Made by a program: the position numbers and the translations under genes. From NCBI RefSeq assembly GCF_029767005.1, contig NZ_JARUQR010000001.1:62001-126000 (forward strand): a DNA stretch of 64,000 nt. The letters are read 5' to 3'. Positions 17,904-24,933 of the stretch are shown here, in pieces. Under the pieces are notes generated by a model. That model was not told the DNA's origin and searched no databases. It saw only the letters and a list, made by a program, of their open reading frames with translations. How positions within the stretch are numbered: the stretch's first letter is position 1; each line of letters opens with the position of its first letter. The DNA is from Thiomicrorhabdus sp. ZW0627. Its GTDB lineage: Bacteria > Pseudomonadota > Gammaproteobacteria > Thiomicrospirales > Thiomicrospiraceae.

Positions 17904-17921
17904 AAACAGAGGACGAAGTTA

Positions 17922-19358
17922 GTGCAAGAACATAATGAAGAAGAATTGCCGGTTGTTTGGATTGTTGATGACGATGCCTCGATTCGTTGGGTATTGGAAA
18001 CGGCATTGGAAGATAAACCCTATGTTGTAAAAGCGTTCGATTCACCTCTGATGGCGTTACAGGCATTTGACGATATGCAGCCGACAGTCATCGTCAGTGA
18101 CGTGCGTATGCCGGATATGGATGGTTTGACATTCATGGAAGCCATTCACGAACGTGACAAGAATGTTCCGGTCATCATCATGACCGCGCACGCTGACTTG
18201 GATACAGCGGTTAAGTCTTATCAGAGTAAAGCCTTCGAATACTTGCCGAAACCGTTTGATATCGACGAGGCTACCGGCCTGATCGAGCGTGCCATTAAGC
18301 GCAAGATGTCCGGCGGTGTTCAGAAGAGCCGCCGAAAGCGTGCGCATGACAAGCAGCCGTTGAACATCATCGGTGTCGCTCCGGCGATGCAGGAGGTCTT
18401 CCGCGTACTCGGTCGAGTTTCTCAGTTGGACGTTACCGTATTAATCAACGGTGAGACCGGTACAGGTAAAGAATTGGTCGCGCAAGCCTTGCACGAACTC
18501 AGCCCGCGAGCCGAACATCCGTTTGTGGCTCTCAACACCGCCGCAATTCCACGCGAATTATTGGAATCGGAGCTGTTTGGTCATGAAAAGGGTGCCTTTA
18601 CAGGCGCACATTCCCAGCGTATCGGACGTTTTGAACAAGCCAACGGTGGAACCCTGTTTCTGGATGAAATCGGGGATATGCCGGTCGACTTGCAAACCCG
18701 TTTGTTGCGTGTTTTGAATGACGGTAGTTTCTATCGCGTGGGTGGAAAAAACCCGATCAAAACCGATGTACGTATCGTTGCGGCAACCCACCAGAATATG
18801 GAACAGTTAGTGCGTGACGGCAGTTTCCGTGAAGATTTGCTGTACCGTTTGAATATTATTCGTATCAAAGTCCCTGCTCTGAGAGAACGCCGTGAAGACA
18901 TTCCTCTTCTGCTGCGTTTTTACCTCGACAAGGAGTCGAAATCGTTAGGACTTGAAGAGAAGCATCTAAGTAAAGACGTGGAACGTTTCCTGAGCAGTTT
19001 GCCTTGGCCGGGTAACGTCCGTCAGTTGCGCAGTCTTTGTACCTGGTTGACGATCATGGCGCCGGATAAAACCGTTCACATGGAAGACCTGCCTTTGGAT
19101 TTGAGAAATCCGAGCGAATTCAAAGCTCCGGATGACGATGGTGACGATTGGGAAGCACCTTTGCGTCGTTGGGCCGAAGCTTATCTGCTTTCCGGTAAAG
19201 AGGGTGTGCATACCGAAGCGGAACCGATCTTTGAAAAGGTTTTGATCGAAGAAGCACTCAAAGCAAGTCATAACCATCGTCAGAAGGCTGCAGTATTGCT
19301 GGGTTGGGGAAGAAATACCCTGACTCGTAAAACTCAGGCTTTAGGCCTGGATGATTAA
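17922..19358 (+). CDS. NtrC-family sigma-54 response regulator
   Basis: A 478-residue enhancer-binding protein starting at a GTG with GAGGA upstream. The receiver domain (about 10-125) has acidic Asp16 and Asp17, phospho-acceptor Asp60 and Lys110. The sigma-54 AAA+ domain has Walker A GETGTGKE (about 178-185), the sigma-54 contact loop GAFTGA (224-229), Walker [12 protein letters not shown] and an arginine finger in [10 protein letters not shown] Fis-type helix-turn-helix lies at the C-terminus (about 435-478, ending [16 protein letters not shown]). The pair resembles NtrBC; targets are unknown. A CAGGCCTG lies seven bases past its stop. Confidence 0.92.
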   Translation: MQEHNEEELPVVWIVDDDASIRWVLETALEDKPYVVKAFDSPLMALQAFDDMQPTVIVSDVRMPDMDGLTFMEAIHERDKNVPVIIMTAHADLDTAVKSYQSKAFEYLPKPFDIDEATGLIERAIKRKMSGGVQKSRRKRAHDKQPLNIIGVAPAMQEVFRVLGRVSQLDVTVLINGETGTGKELVAQALHELSPRAEHPFVALNTAAIPRELLESELFGHEKGAFTGAHSQRIGRFEQANGGTLFLDEIGDMPVDLQTRLLRVLNDGSFYRVGGKNPIKTDVRIVAATHQNMEQLVRDGSFREDLLYRLNIIRIKVPALRERREDIPLLLRFYLDKESKSLGLEEKHLSKDVERFLSSLPWPGNVRQLRSLCTWLTIMAPDKTVHMEDLPLDLRNPSEFKAPDDDGDDWEAPLRRWAEAYLLSGKEGVHTEAEPIFEKVLIEEALKASHNHRQKAAVLLGWGRNTLTRKTQALGLDD

Positions 19359-19385
19359 TCCCGACAGGCCTGATCGGAGTTCGGT

Positions 19386-20180
19386 ATGATTTGGGAAATC
19401 TGGCAGTATCTAAATACTCCAACGGCCTTGCACTATGCCAAGCCGATGGGGTTTGTAAAAGAGTCGATTGCCATGGCCGCCAGGGCAAAACGTTGTCAAA
19501 CCACTTGGCAACCTCACTACCAGGCCTGTCAGGATGCCATTCTTGAAATCGCAGAACTTTGCGAGGAAAAACGTAAGGTTTTGATTTTCGGTGCCGGTTC
19601 TTTACAGGATATTCCTCTGGACGCCCTTAGTGAGTTGTTTGATCAGGTATTACTGGTTGATTTGGTTTTTCTGCCGGATGCCCGTAATCAGGCGGCGGCT
19701 TATACAAACGTTCAATTGATCGAATACGATGTGACCGAATCGTTGGATGATCTTTATCATGGTAACCATTATGTTGCTATCCCCAAAAGGTGGTTGAACG
19801 ATTTTGGTGTTGATCTGGTCGTTTCTCTCAACTTGATGACTCAGTTGCCGTTGATGCCTGTTAAATGGTTGGAATCACACTTTCAACTGGACGAGGTTGA
19901 AGCGGACGATTTGGGACAGATGCTGATGGCCGCGCATTTGCACTATCTGCAACAGTTCAGCGAGCATGCCGACTCGCGGGATAATCCTTTAATATGTTTG
20001 ATTTCCGATCGTTGGGTACAACGTTTCGATAAGAATGGTCAACTCATCAAGGAATTCGATCCTTGGGGAGATGTGCTTAAACCGGAAACTCAGAAAGAGT
20101 GGGATTGGCAGATAATGCCGCTTGGCGAGGCCTCGCGACATTACAGTCAGGTTAACCGGGTCGGTGTTTCGATTCTTTGA
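19386..20180 (+). CDS. Probable SAM-dependent methyltransferase-like protein
   Basis: A 264-residue protein. The segment KVLIFGAGSLQDIPLDAL (about 63-80) resembles the SAM-binding motif I of class I methyltransferases (hydrophobic strand, then GxGxxxxxP), followed by an acidic strand end VLLVDLVF (about 88-95) that fits motif II, and YDVTESL for a motif III position. A WLNDFGVDLVVSLNLMTQLP stretch follows. No specific family or substrate is recognised. It starts 27 bases after the NtrC stop with CAGGCCTG between them, and may share its transcript. The next gene is convergent, two bases away. Confidence 0.55.
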   Translation: MIWEIWQYLNTPTALHYAKPMGFVKESIAMAARAKRCQTTWQPHYQACQDAILEIAELCEEKRKVLIFGAGSLQDIPLDALSELFDQVLLVDLVFLPDARNQAAAYTNVQLIEYDVTESLDDLYHGNHYVAIPKRWLNDFGVDLVVSLNLMTQLPLMPVKWLESHFQLDEVEADDLGQMLMAAHLHYLQQFSEHADSRDNPLICLISDRWVQRFDKNGQLIKEFDPWGDVLKPETQKEWDWQIMPLGEASRHYSQVNRVGVSIL

Positions 20181-20181
20181 A

Positions 20182-20769
20182 TCAGAGTCCTTTTTTCCCC
20201 ATCTCTTCGAGTCTATTCAACCATTTGCCGCGTTTGGCGTCACTCATACCTTCCACCATACCCACAAGCGTGTGCTTGACCGGTGAAATACCGCTAGCAG
20301 CCAGAATGTTACGTTTAAGGTTTTTCAGGCTGTGTGCGCAATAGAACCATCGGTAAATGAAGCCCGGCATGCCCATGGTAATGACCACTCGGGCGCTTTT
20401 GTTTTTGAGTAGTTTTTTGGGCCAGCCGTTGGCACCTTCATAACTGAAGGCGAAACCGGGGCGTAGTGTCTGTTCAAGAAATGCCTTAAATAGAGCAGGC
20501 ATATCACCCATCCACAGAGGGTAGAACATAACCAGATGATCCGCCGTGTGGATTTTCTCCTGCACTTCCTTGATGGAATCAGGCGCTTCGCCTTCTTCGA
20601 AATCCTTGTCCGTTCGTAGAATCGGAAACTCCAGATCCGCCACGGAAACCCATTCGACTTCATGTCCGGCTTCCTGCGCGCCTTTGGCATAAGCTTCCGC
20701 CAAAGCGTGACCGTAATGATTTTTATCCGGATCCGGATGACCTTGAATAATTAAGATGCGCTTAGCCAT
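20182..20769 (-). CDS. Flavodoxin-fold NAD(P)H:quinone oxidoreductase family protein
   Basis: A 195-residue FMN/FAD-dependent oxidoreductase of the NQO1/MdaB/KefF family, which makes two-electron reductions of quinones or other electrophiles. The N-terminal phosphate-binding segment is ILIIQGHPDPDKNHYGHAL (about 4-22). The family motif FYPLWMGDMPALFKAFLEQ (about 80-98) matches the PLWW..PA.LK signature, and GFAFSY follows, as does a central GWPKKLLKNKSARVVITMG stretch. It is transcribed on the minus strand after the hypothetical at 20816-21433, 46 bases away, and probably with it. The substrate is unknown. Confidence 0.85.
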   Translation of the reverse strand: MAKRILIIQGHPDPDKNHYGHALAEAYAKGAQEAGHEVEWVSVADLEFPILRTDKDFEEGEAPDSIKEVQEKIHTADHLVMFYPLWMGDMPALFKAFLEQTLRPGFAFSYEGANGWPKKLLKNKSARVVITMGMPGFIYRWFYCAHSLKNLKRNILAASGISPVKHTLVGMVEGMSDAKRGKWLNRLEEMGKKGL

Positions 20770-20815
20770 ATCACTCTCCTCAAAATCGGGAACCGCGTTT
20801 ACAGGCGATTCGTCT

Positions 20816-21433
20816 TCAAGTCGGTTTGTGTTCAGTCTTTTCGGAATTAGCTTTCAGCTCTTCGTAATCCTTGCGGATTTCTAGCAGTTTGTTCTGATAA
20901 TCTTCGTAGTCGCCAAATTCCACAAACTTATGATAGTGATTATGCATGCTTTTGAGTTTTGTGGCATGTTTTATCGGGCACCAATATTGTTCCGTACGCG
21001 CCGACACTTCCTGAACGTATGCCATCAAACCGTTGAAATATCCGCAATACATGCAGTTCATACGCTCTATCAAGTTGAGATAACGAAGGCTATGACGGTC
21101 GATTACGATGTAATCGCTACGTTTAACTTTTGGAATGCCATACACTCGAAAACAGATGGATTGATAGATACTCACCACTAAATCCATGAACATCGCCGGA
21201 AAAATACCGAACCAGATAATCGGGAAGGTGAGCAGGTTCAAAATGGGTACATCCATCAAGTAAGCAAATAGATTGGTCGCTTGAGCTTTGTGTTTTTTCA
21301 AGGTGGATTTATCGAAGATCACCTTATGGTTTTCAGTTTTGTAGAGGAATTTTTCTTCCTGCTTTTGAATTTCTTGAAGTAACTCGGCTTCGAGTCGTTT
21401 GATTTCCGCAATCAAATCGCGCGCTTTATGCAT
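20816..21433 (-). CDS. Conserved hypothetical membrane-associated protein with CMYCGY motif
   Basis: A 205-residue protein. The N-terminal 35 residues are a charged amphipathic helix, probably a coiled coil. A hydrophobic segment (about 68-92, LTFPIIWFGIFPAMFMDLVVS) is a likely membrane insertion. A short cysteine cluster follows: NCMYCGY near 125-131 and WCPIKHA near 151-157, three cysteines and a histidine that could bind metal. The C-terminus is again helical and charged. I recognise it only as a hypothetical seen in several proteobacteria; no function is offered. It is upstream of the quinone oxidoreductase on the same strand. Confidence 0.6.
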   Translation of the reverse strand: MHKARDLIAEIKRLEAELLQEIQKQEEKFLYKTENHKVIFDKSTLKKHKAQATNLFAYLMDVPILNLLTFPIIWFGIFPAMFMDLVVSIYQSICFRVYGIPKVKRSDYIVIDRHSLRYLNLIERMNCMYCGYFNGLMAYVQEVSARTEQYWCPIKHATKLKSMHNHYHKFVEFGDYEDYQNKLLEIRKDYEELKANSEKTEHKPT

Positions 21434-21650
21434 TTCAGCTCACTTGTCGGTGGAGAATTTGGTTTTACCGCAGGTTCATCATAACCATTCATAGTTGGCT
21501 CTGCTAGGAAAACAGATAGGCTTGTTTAAAATTTGGGGGGGTAGGCTTGGGATATTAAATTGTGTGTATAATTGATTTTTAATAAAGTTTTTAGATTGCA
21601 AATGAGACATTCGGAAATAACCGGTTAAGATAAAAATCTAAGGGAATAGT

Positions 21651-22580
21651 ATGCCGTATCCAATCGAAAGGAAGCTTGTCATTGCAGTTTCATCAAGTGC
21701 ACTGTTTGACTTATCAAAATCACATGCTGTTTTTGTTGAGAAAGGCCCTAAAGCATATAAAGAGTTTCAAGAAGAACATATTGATGTAGTTCTTGAAAAG
21801 GGGGTTGCATTTCCTTTTATTAAAAGATTCCTAGAAATTAATAAACGCTTTCCAGATAAACTCCCAGTAGAGGTAGTTTTATTGTCTAGAAATTCTGCTG
21901 CAACTGGTAAAAGGGTGTTTCGCTCAATTAGGCATTATGGTTTAGATATATCGAGAGCGGCATTTATGGAGGGAAGCTCTCCATATGAATACGTTCCAGC
22001 GTTTAATGCATCTTTATTTTTATCCGCTAATGAAGAGGATGTTCAAAAAGCAATAGATTCAAATTATCCGGCAGGAGTGGTATTGCCAAGCAAGATTGTC
22101 AATGATGATGATCACGAAGAGTTAAGAATTGCATTTGACTTTGATGGTGTGATTGCTGACGATGAAGCTGAAGCGGTTTTTAAAGGTGGTAATTTACCCG
22201 AATTTCATGAATATGAAATGTCAAAATCAGATGTTCCCCATAAGCCAGGACCTTTAGCGGATTTGTTTAAAAAATTATCTTTTTTACAGAAGTTGGAAGA
22301 TAGAGAAGTCGAAAATAATAGGGATTATAAAAGAATAATTAGGACATCTATTGTGACTGCTAGAAATGCTCCGGCCCATGAACGTGTTATTACTACACTG
22401 GAAGATTGGGGGGTTAGTGCAAATGAAGTGTTTTTTCTTGGGGGAATGGCAAAAAATAGAATTTTAAATACATTTAAACCCCATATGTTTTTTGATGATC
22501 AAAGGAGTCACTTGGAATCAGATGCCGGTGATATACCGATGGTTCATATACCTTTTGGCATCGCTAATACTAAGAGTTGA
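21651..22580 (+). CDS. Cytosolic 5'-nucleotidase (NT5C1-like family)
   Basis: A 309-residue protein matching the 5-nucleotidase family related to eukaryotic cN-I, a HAD-type phosphatase that dephosphorylates nucleoside monophosphates. The nucleophile motif AFDFDGVIADDEAE is at about 161-174. An early conserved segment IAVSSSALFDL lies at 11-21. TARNAPAHERVITTLEDWG (about 238-256) and the acidic MFFDDQRSHLE (about 281-291) complete the family pattern. Base composition is unlike its neighbours: two 60-base samples gave 35% and 40% GC against 53% in the next gene, suggesting recent acquisition. A TATAAT lies at 21567-21572. It ends 24 bases before the DUF211 gene. Confidence 0.85.
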   Translation: MPYPIERKLVIAVSSSALFDLSKSHAVFVEKGPKAYKEFQEEHIDVVLEKGVAFPFIKRFLEINKRFPDKLPVEVVLLSRNSAATGKRVFRSIRHYGLDISRAAFMEGSSPYEYVPAFNASLFLSANEEDVQKAIDSNYPAGVVLPSKIVNDDDHEELRIAFDFDGVIADDEAEAVFKGGNLPEFHEYEMSKSDVPHKPGPLADLFKKLSFLQKLEDREVENNRDYKRIIRTSIVTARNAPAHERVITTLEDWGVSANEVFFLGGMAKNRILNTFKPHMFFDDQRSHLESDAGDIPMVHIPFGIANTKS

Positions 22581-22604
22581 GAATGTAATTTTTGAGGATG
22601 AAAC

Positions 22605-22871
22605 ATGGCTACAATCCGCAGATTGGTTTTAGATGTACTCAAACCCCATCAGCCTAACGCCATTGCGTTTGCTTCGACATTGGCGGACTTGTCTCCGGAC
22701 TATTGGGTGAACCTGGATGTTACAGAGGTGGACGAGAAGACGGAAACCACGGTCATTACGATCGAGGGAAACGATATCCATTTTGAGGATTTGTCGGCCG
22801 CCATTGAAAAGATGGGCGGTTCCATCCACAGTATCGACGAAGTGGAAGTCATCGGTTCTGAACAGGCCTGA
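22605..22871 (+). CDS. DUF211 family protein
   Basis: An 88-residue protein of the DUF211 family, a small ferredoxin-like alpha/beta protein known mainly from archaea (MTH889-type, oligomeric). The match is clear: it starts with IRRLVLDVLKPHQPNAIAFA, has VTEVDEKTETTVITIEGNDI in the middle and ends GGSIHSIDEVEV. Function is unknown; a regulatory or metal-linked role has been suggested for homologues. GAGGA precedes the ATG. It lies directly before a VIT-type transporter gene. A CAGGCCTG at 22863-22870 encodes its last residues and part of the TGA stop. Confidence 0.88.
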   Translation: MATIRRLVLDVLKPHQPNAIAFASTLADLSPDYWVNLDVTEVDEKTETTVITIEGNDIHFEDLSAAIEKMGGSIHSIDEVEVIGSEQA

Positions 22872-22913
22872 CCGGTTTTTTCATTCCTATGAATTCGACG
22901 GAATTCCATTCTT

Positions 22914-23501
22914 ATGAACACTGAGAATAAACCGCACTTAATGCTGCACCTGTTGCGGGCGAGAAGCATCGCCCGGCGCTACATGGTCACTAACGGTTTT
23001 GATGGTGCCTTAACGGTGCTTGGAATGGTGACGGGGTTTTACATCAGTGGCATGACCGATTTGTCGGTGGCTTTGAGTGCGTGCATGGGTGCGACGATCG
23101 CTTTGTTCATCAGCGGGATCAGCAGTGCCTATTTGAGCGAGAAGGCCGAACGCAAGAAGGAATTGCACGATCTTGAACAGGCATTGGTGACTGATCTGAA
23201 GCAAAGCGATTACGGTGAAGCGAGCCGTTATCTTCCGATTCTGGTGGCTTTGGTAAACGGTTTCTCACCTTTCATTCTGTCGCTTTTGATTCTAACGCCG
23301 TTGTTTTGGGCTCAGTGGTTTAACGAGCTGCCGTTTTCTCCGTTTCTTGGATCAATAGCCGTAGCGATGGTCTGTATTTTCATTCTGGGTGTGTTTTTAG
23401 GCAAAATCAGCCAGACTTTCTGGTTGTGGTCGGGTTTAAGAACATTGCTAATCGCTATCGTGACCGTTGCGGCGGTTCTGTTTATAGACAGTGCGATTTA
23501 A
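22914..23501 (+). CDS. VIT/CCC1-family integral membrane protein
   Basis: A 195-residue membrane protein with about five transmembrane helices. The N-terminal region NGFDGALTVLGMVTGFYISG (about 27-46) matches the conserved first helix of VIT1/CCC1 iron/manganese transporters, and GISSAYLSEKAERKKELHDL (about 66-85) matches the cytosolic loop that follows helix 2. It resembles the archaeal-type VIT group often annotated TIGR00267, predicted to move Fe2+ or Mn2+. The DUF211 gene is immediately upstream (42 bases). A perfect 16-base palindrome around CAGGCCTG follows the stop and may terminate the unit. Confidence 0.8.
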   Translation: MNTENKPHLMLHLLRARSIARRYMVTNGFDGALTVLGMVTGFYISGMTDLSVALSACMGATIALFISGISSAYLSEKAERKKELHDLEQALVTDLKQSDYGEASRYLPILVALVNGFSPFILSLLILTPLFWAQWFNELPFSPFLGSIAVAMVCIFILGVFLGKISQTFWLWSGLRTLLIAIVTVAAVLFIDSAI

Positions 23502-23530
23502 CATTCAGTGATCTATTTCTGATGGTTTTG

Positions 23531-23546
23531 AACAGGCCTGTTCAGT
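23531..23546. repeat. Palindrome TGAACAGGCCTGTTCA between VIT and CapA genes
   Basis: A perfect 16-base palindrome (positions about 23530-23545) centred on CAGGCCTG at 23533-23540, followed by GTTTAAAA. It could be a short terminator or a protein-binding site. The same CAGGCCTGTTCAGTTT string recurs at 32294 and 42896. Confidence 0.7.
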
Positions 23547-23610
23547 TTAAAAAACCTTTTTAAAATCGAATTTATCAATTTGATTTTATTTAAAAAACGA
23601 GAAGTGCATC

Positions 23611-24762
23611 ATGGTCGAAAACGCTTCAGATTCCAATCGTTTGCCTCAAGCCTCTCAATCTCTCAGGCTGTTTCTTTGCGGAGATGTGATGACCGGAAGA
23701 GGCATTGACCAGATCCTTCTTCATCCATGCAATCCCAAACTTCATGAACCTTACGTCAGAAACGCAGGCGATTATGTCAATCTGGCCGAACTCGTTAACG
23801 GCCCGATTCCCCGTCAAGTAGACGACCGATACATCTGGGGTGATGCCATGGCGGAATTTGAACGCTATCAGCCGGATGTCAGAATCATCAATCTGGAAAC
23901 CTCCGTTACGACACGTTCGGATTATTGGAAAGAGAAGGGCATTCATTATCGGATGAACCCGAAGAATGTTGGTTGTCTGCAAGCGGCAAAAATAGACTGT
24001 TGTGTATTGGCTAACAATCATGTATTGGACTGGGGATATAAAGGCCTGACTCAAACATTGGATGCTTTGCAATCAGCCGGTTTGAAGTGTTCCGGAGCAG
24101 GTGAAAACCTATCGCAAGCCCGAGAACCCGTGATTATGGAGGTCGGTGAAAAAGGGCGGGTGATTGTATTGTCCTACGCCTTGCCGACCAGCGGCGTTCC
24201 GGATTCCTGGCAGGCCTGTTCAAATCGGGCGGGGGTTAATTTCTTGGAAGCGCTTTCGCCTCAGGCGGTAGAGCGAATTTCCAAACAGGTTCGGTCGGTC
24301 AAACAGCCCAATGATATTGTCGTATTTTCGATTCATTGGGGCGGTAACTGGGGGTATGAGATTTCGGATGAACAAATCGAGTTTGCTCACAGTTTAATTG
24401 AACGGGCGGGGGTGGACGTGATACATGGTCATTCTTCGCATCATGTTAAGGGTCTGGAAGTCTATCTGGGTAAGCTGATCCTTTACGGATGTGGCGATTT
24501 TATAAACGATTATGAAGGCATTAGCGGTCACGATAGTTACAGGGGCGATCTGGCGCTGATGTATTTCTTGGATATGGACCCTGAAAGTGGCAACCTGCTT
24601 GGATTTAAACTGGTGCCGTTACAGATGAAACGTTTTCAATTGGTTTATCCGAGCTGTAAAGATGTGGACTGGATTGATGAGGTGCTTAACCGTGAGTGCC
24701 GTCGTTTCGGCCTGTCCCTGAATTTGGAATCGGGCAAGGCTATCGCCCTTAAGTTGGAATGA
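23611..24762 (+). CDS. CapA-family (PGA_cap) metallophosphatase-like protein
   Basis: A 383-residue protein of the CapA / poly-gamma-glutamate synthesis accessory family, a calcineurin-like metallophosphoesterase fold. Metal-site motifs can be followed in order: FLCGDVMTGRGID (about 17-29), INLETSVTTR (about 92-101), VLANNHVLDWG (about 131-141), FSIHWGGNWGYE (about 236-247) and IHGHSSHHVKG (about 271-281). There is no signal peptide, so it is probably cytoplasmic, unlike CapA itself. No capBC genes are nearby, so capsule synthesis is unlikely; the substrate is unknown. It lies between the DUF211/VIT pair and the Lon-like protease. Confidence 0.85.
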   Translation: MVENASDSNRLPQASQSLRLFLCGDVMTGRGIDQILLHPCNPKLHEPYVRNAGDYVNLAELVNGPIPRQVDDRYIWGDAMAEFERYQPDVRIINLETSVTTRSDYWKEKGIHYRMNPKNVGCLQAAKIDCCVLANNHVLDWGYKGLTQTLDALQSAGLKCSGAGENLSQAREPVIMEVGEKGRVIVLSYALPTSGVPDSWQACSNRAGVNFLEALSPQAVERISKQVRSVKQPNDIVVFSIHWGGNWGYEISDEQIEFAHSLIERAGVDVIHGHSSHHVKGLEVYLGKLILYGCGDFINDYEGISGHDSYRGDLALMYFLDMDPESGNLLGFKLVPLQMKRFQLVYPSCKDVDWIDEVLNRECRRFGLSLNLESGKAIALKLE

Positions 24763-24933
24763 CATCGACCTTTTCTTGATTTGTAACAAATAGTTTCTCT
24801 TTGAGTTTATGCCCTTGTTTACATGATGGTTAAACAGCGTTAAATTGTATCCATGTTCATTCGAAACAAACCGTACGAAATTGACTCAGTTTCGTATCGA
24901 TAATCTCACAGCGTTGAAGGGAATCGAGGTGTT

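Noticed and set aside
20816-21433. The CMYCGY and WCPIKH motifs as a zinc-ribbon transcription factor.
   Set aside because: The cysteine spacing does not form a standard zinc ribbon and the protein has a membrane-type hydrophobic segment.
21434-23560. A transposon or integron carrying the AT-rich nucleotidase.
   Set aside because: No transposase, integrase, attC-like site or terminal inverted repeats were found at the borders.
23611-24762. Capsule or poly-gamma-glutamate synthesis locus because of the CapA-like gene.
   Set aside because: No capB, capC or pgs ligase genes are nearby and the protein lacks a signal peptide.
24763-24933. A sigma-32 heat-shock promoter ahead of the Lon-like protease.
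   Set aside because: I found no CTTGAA and CCCCAT pair at proper spacing.
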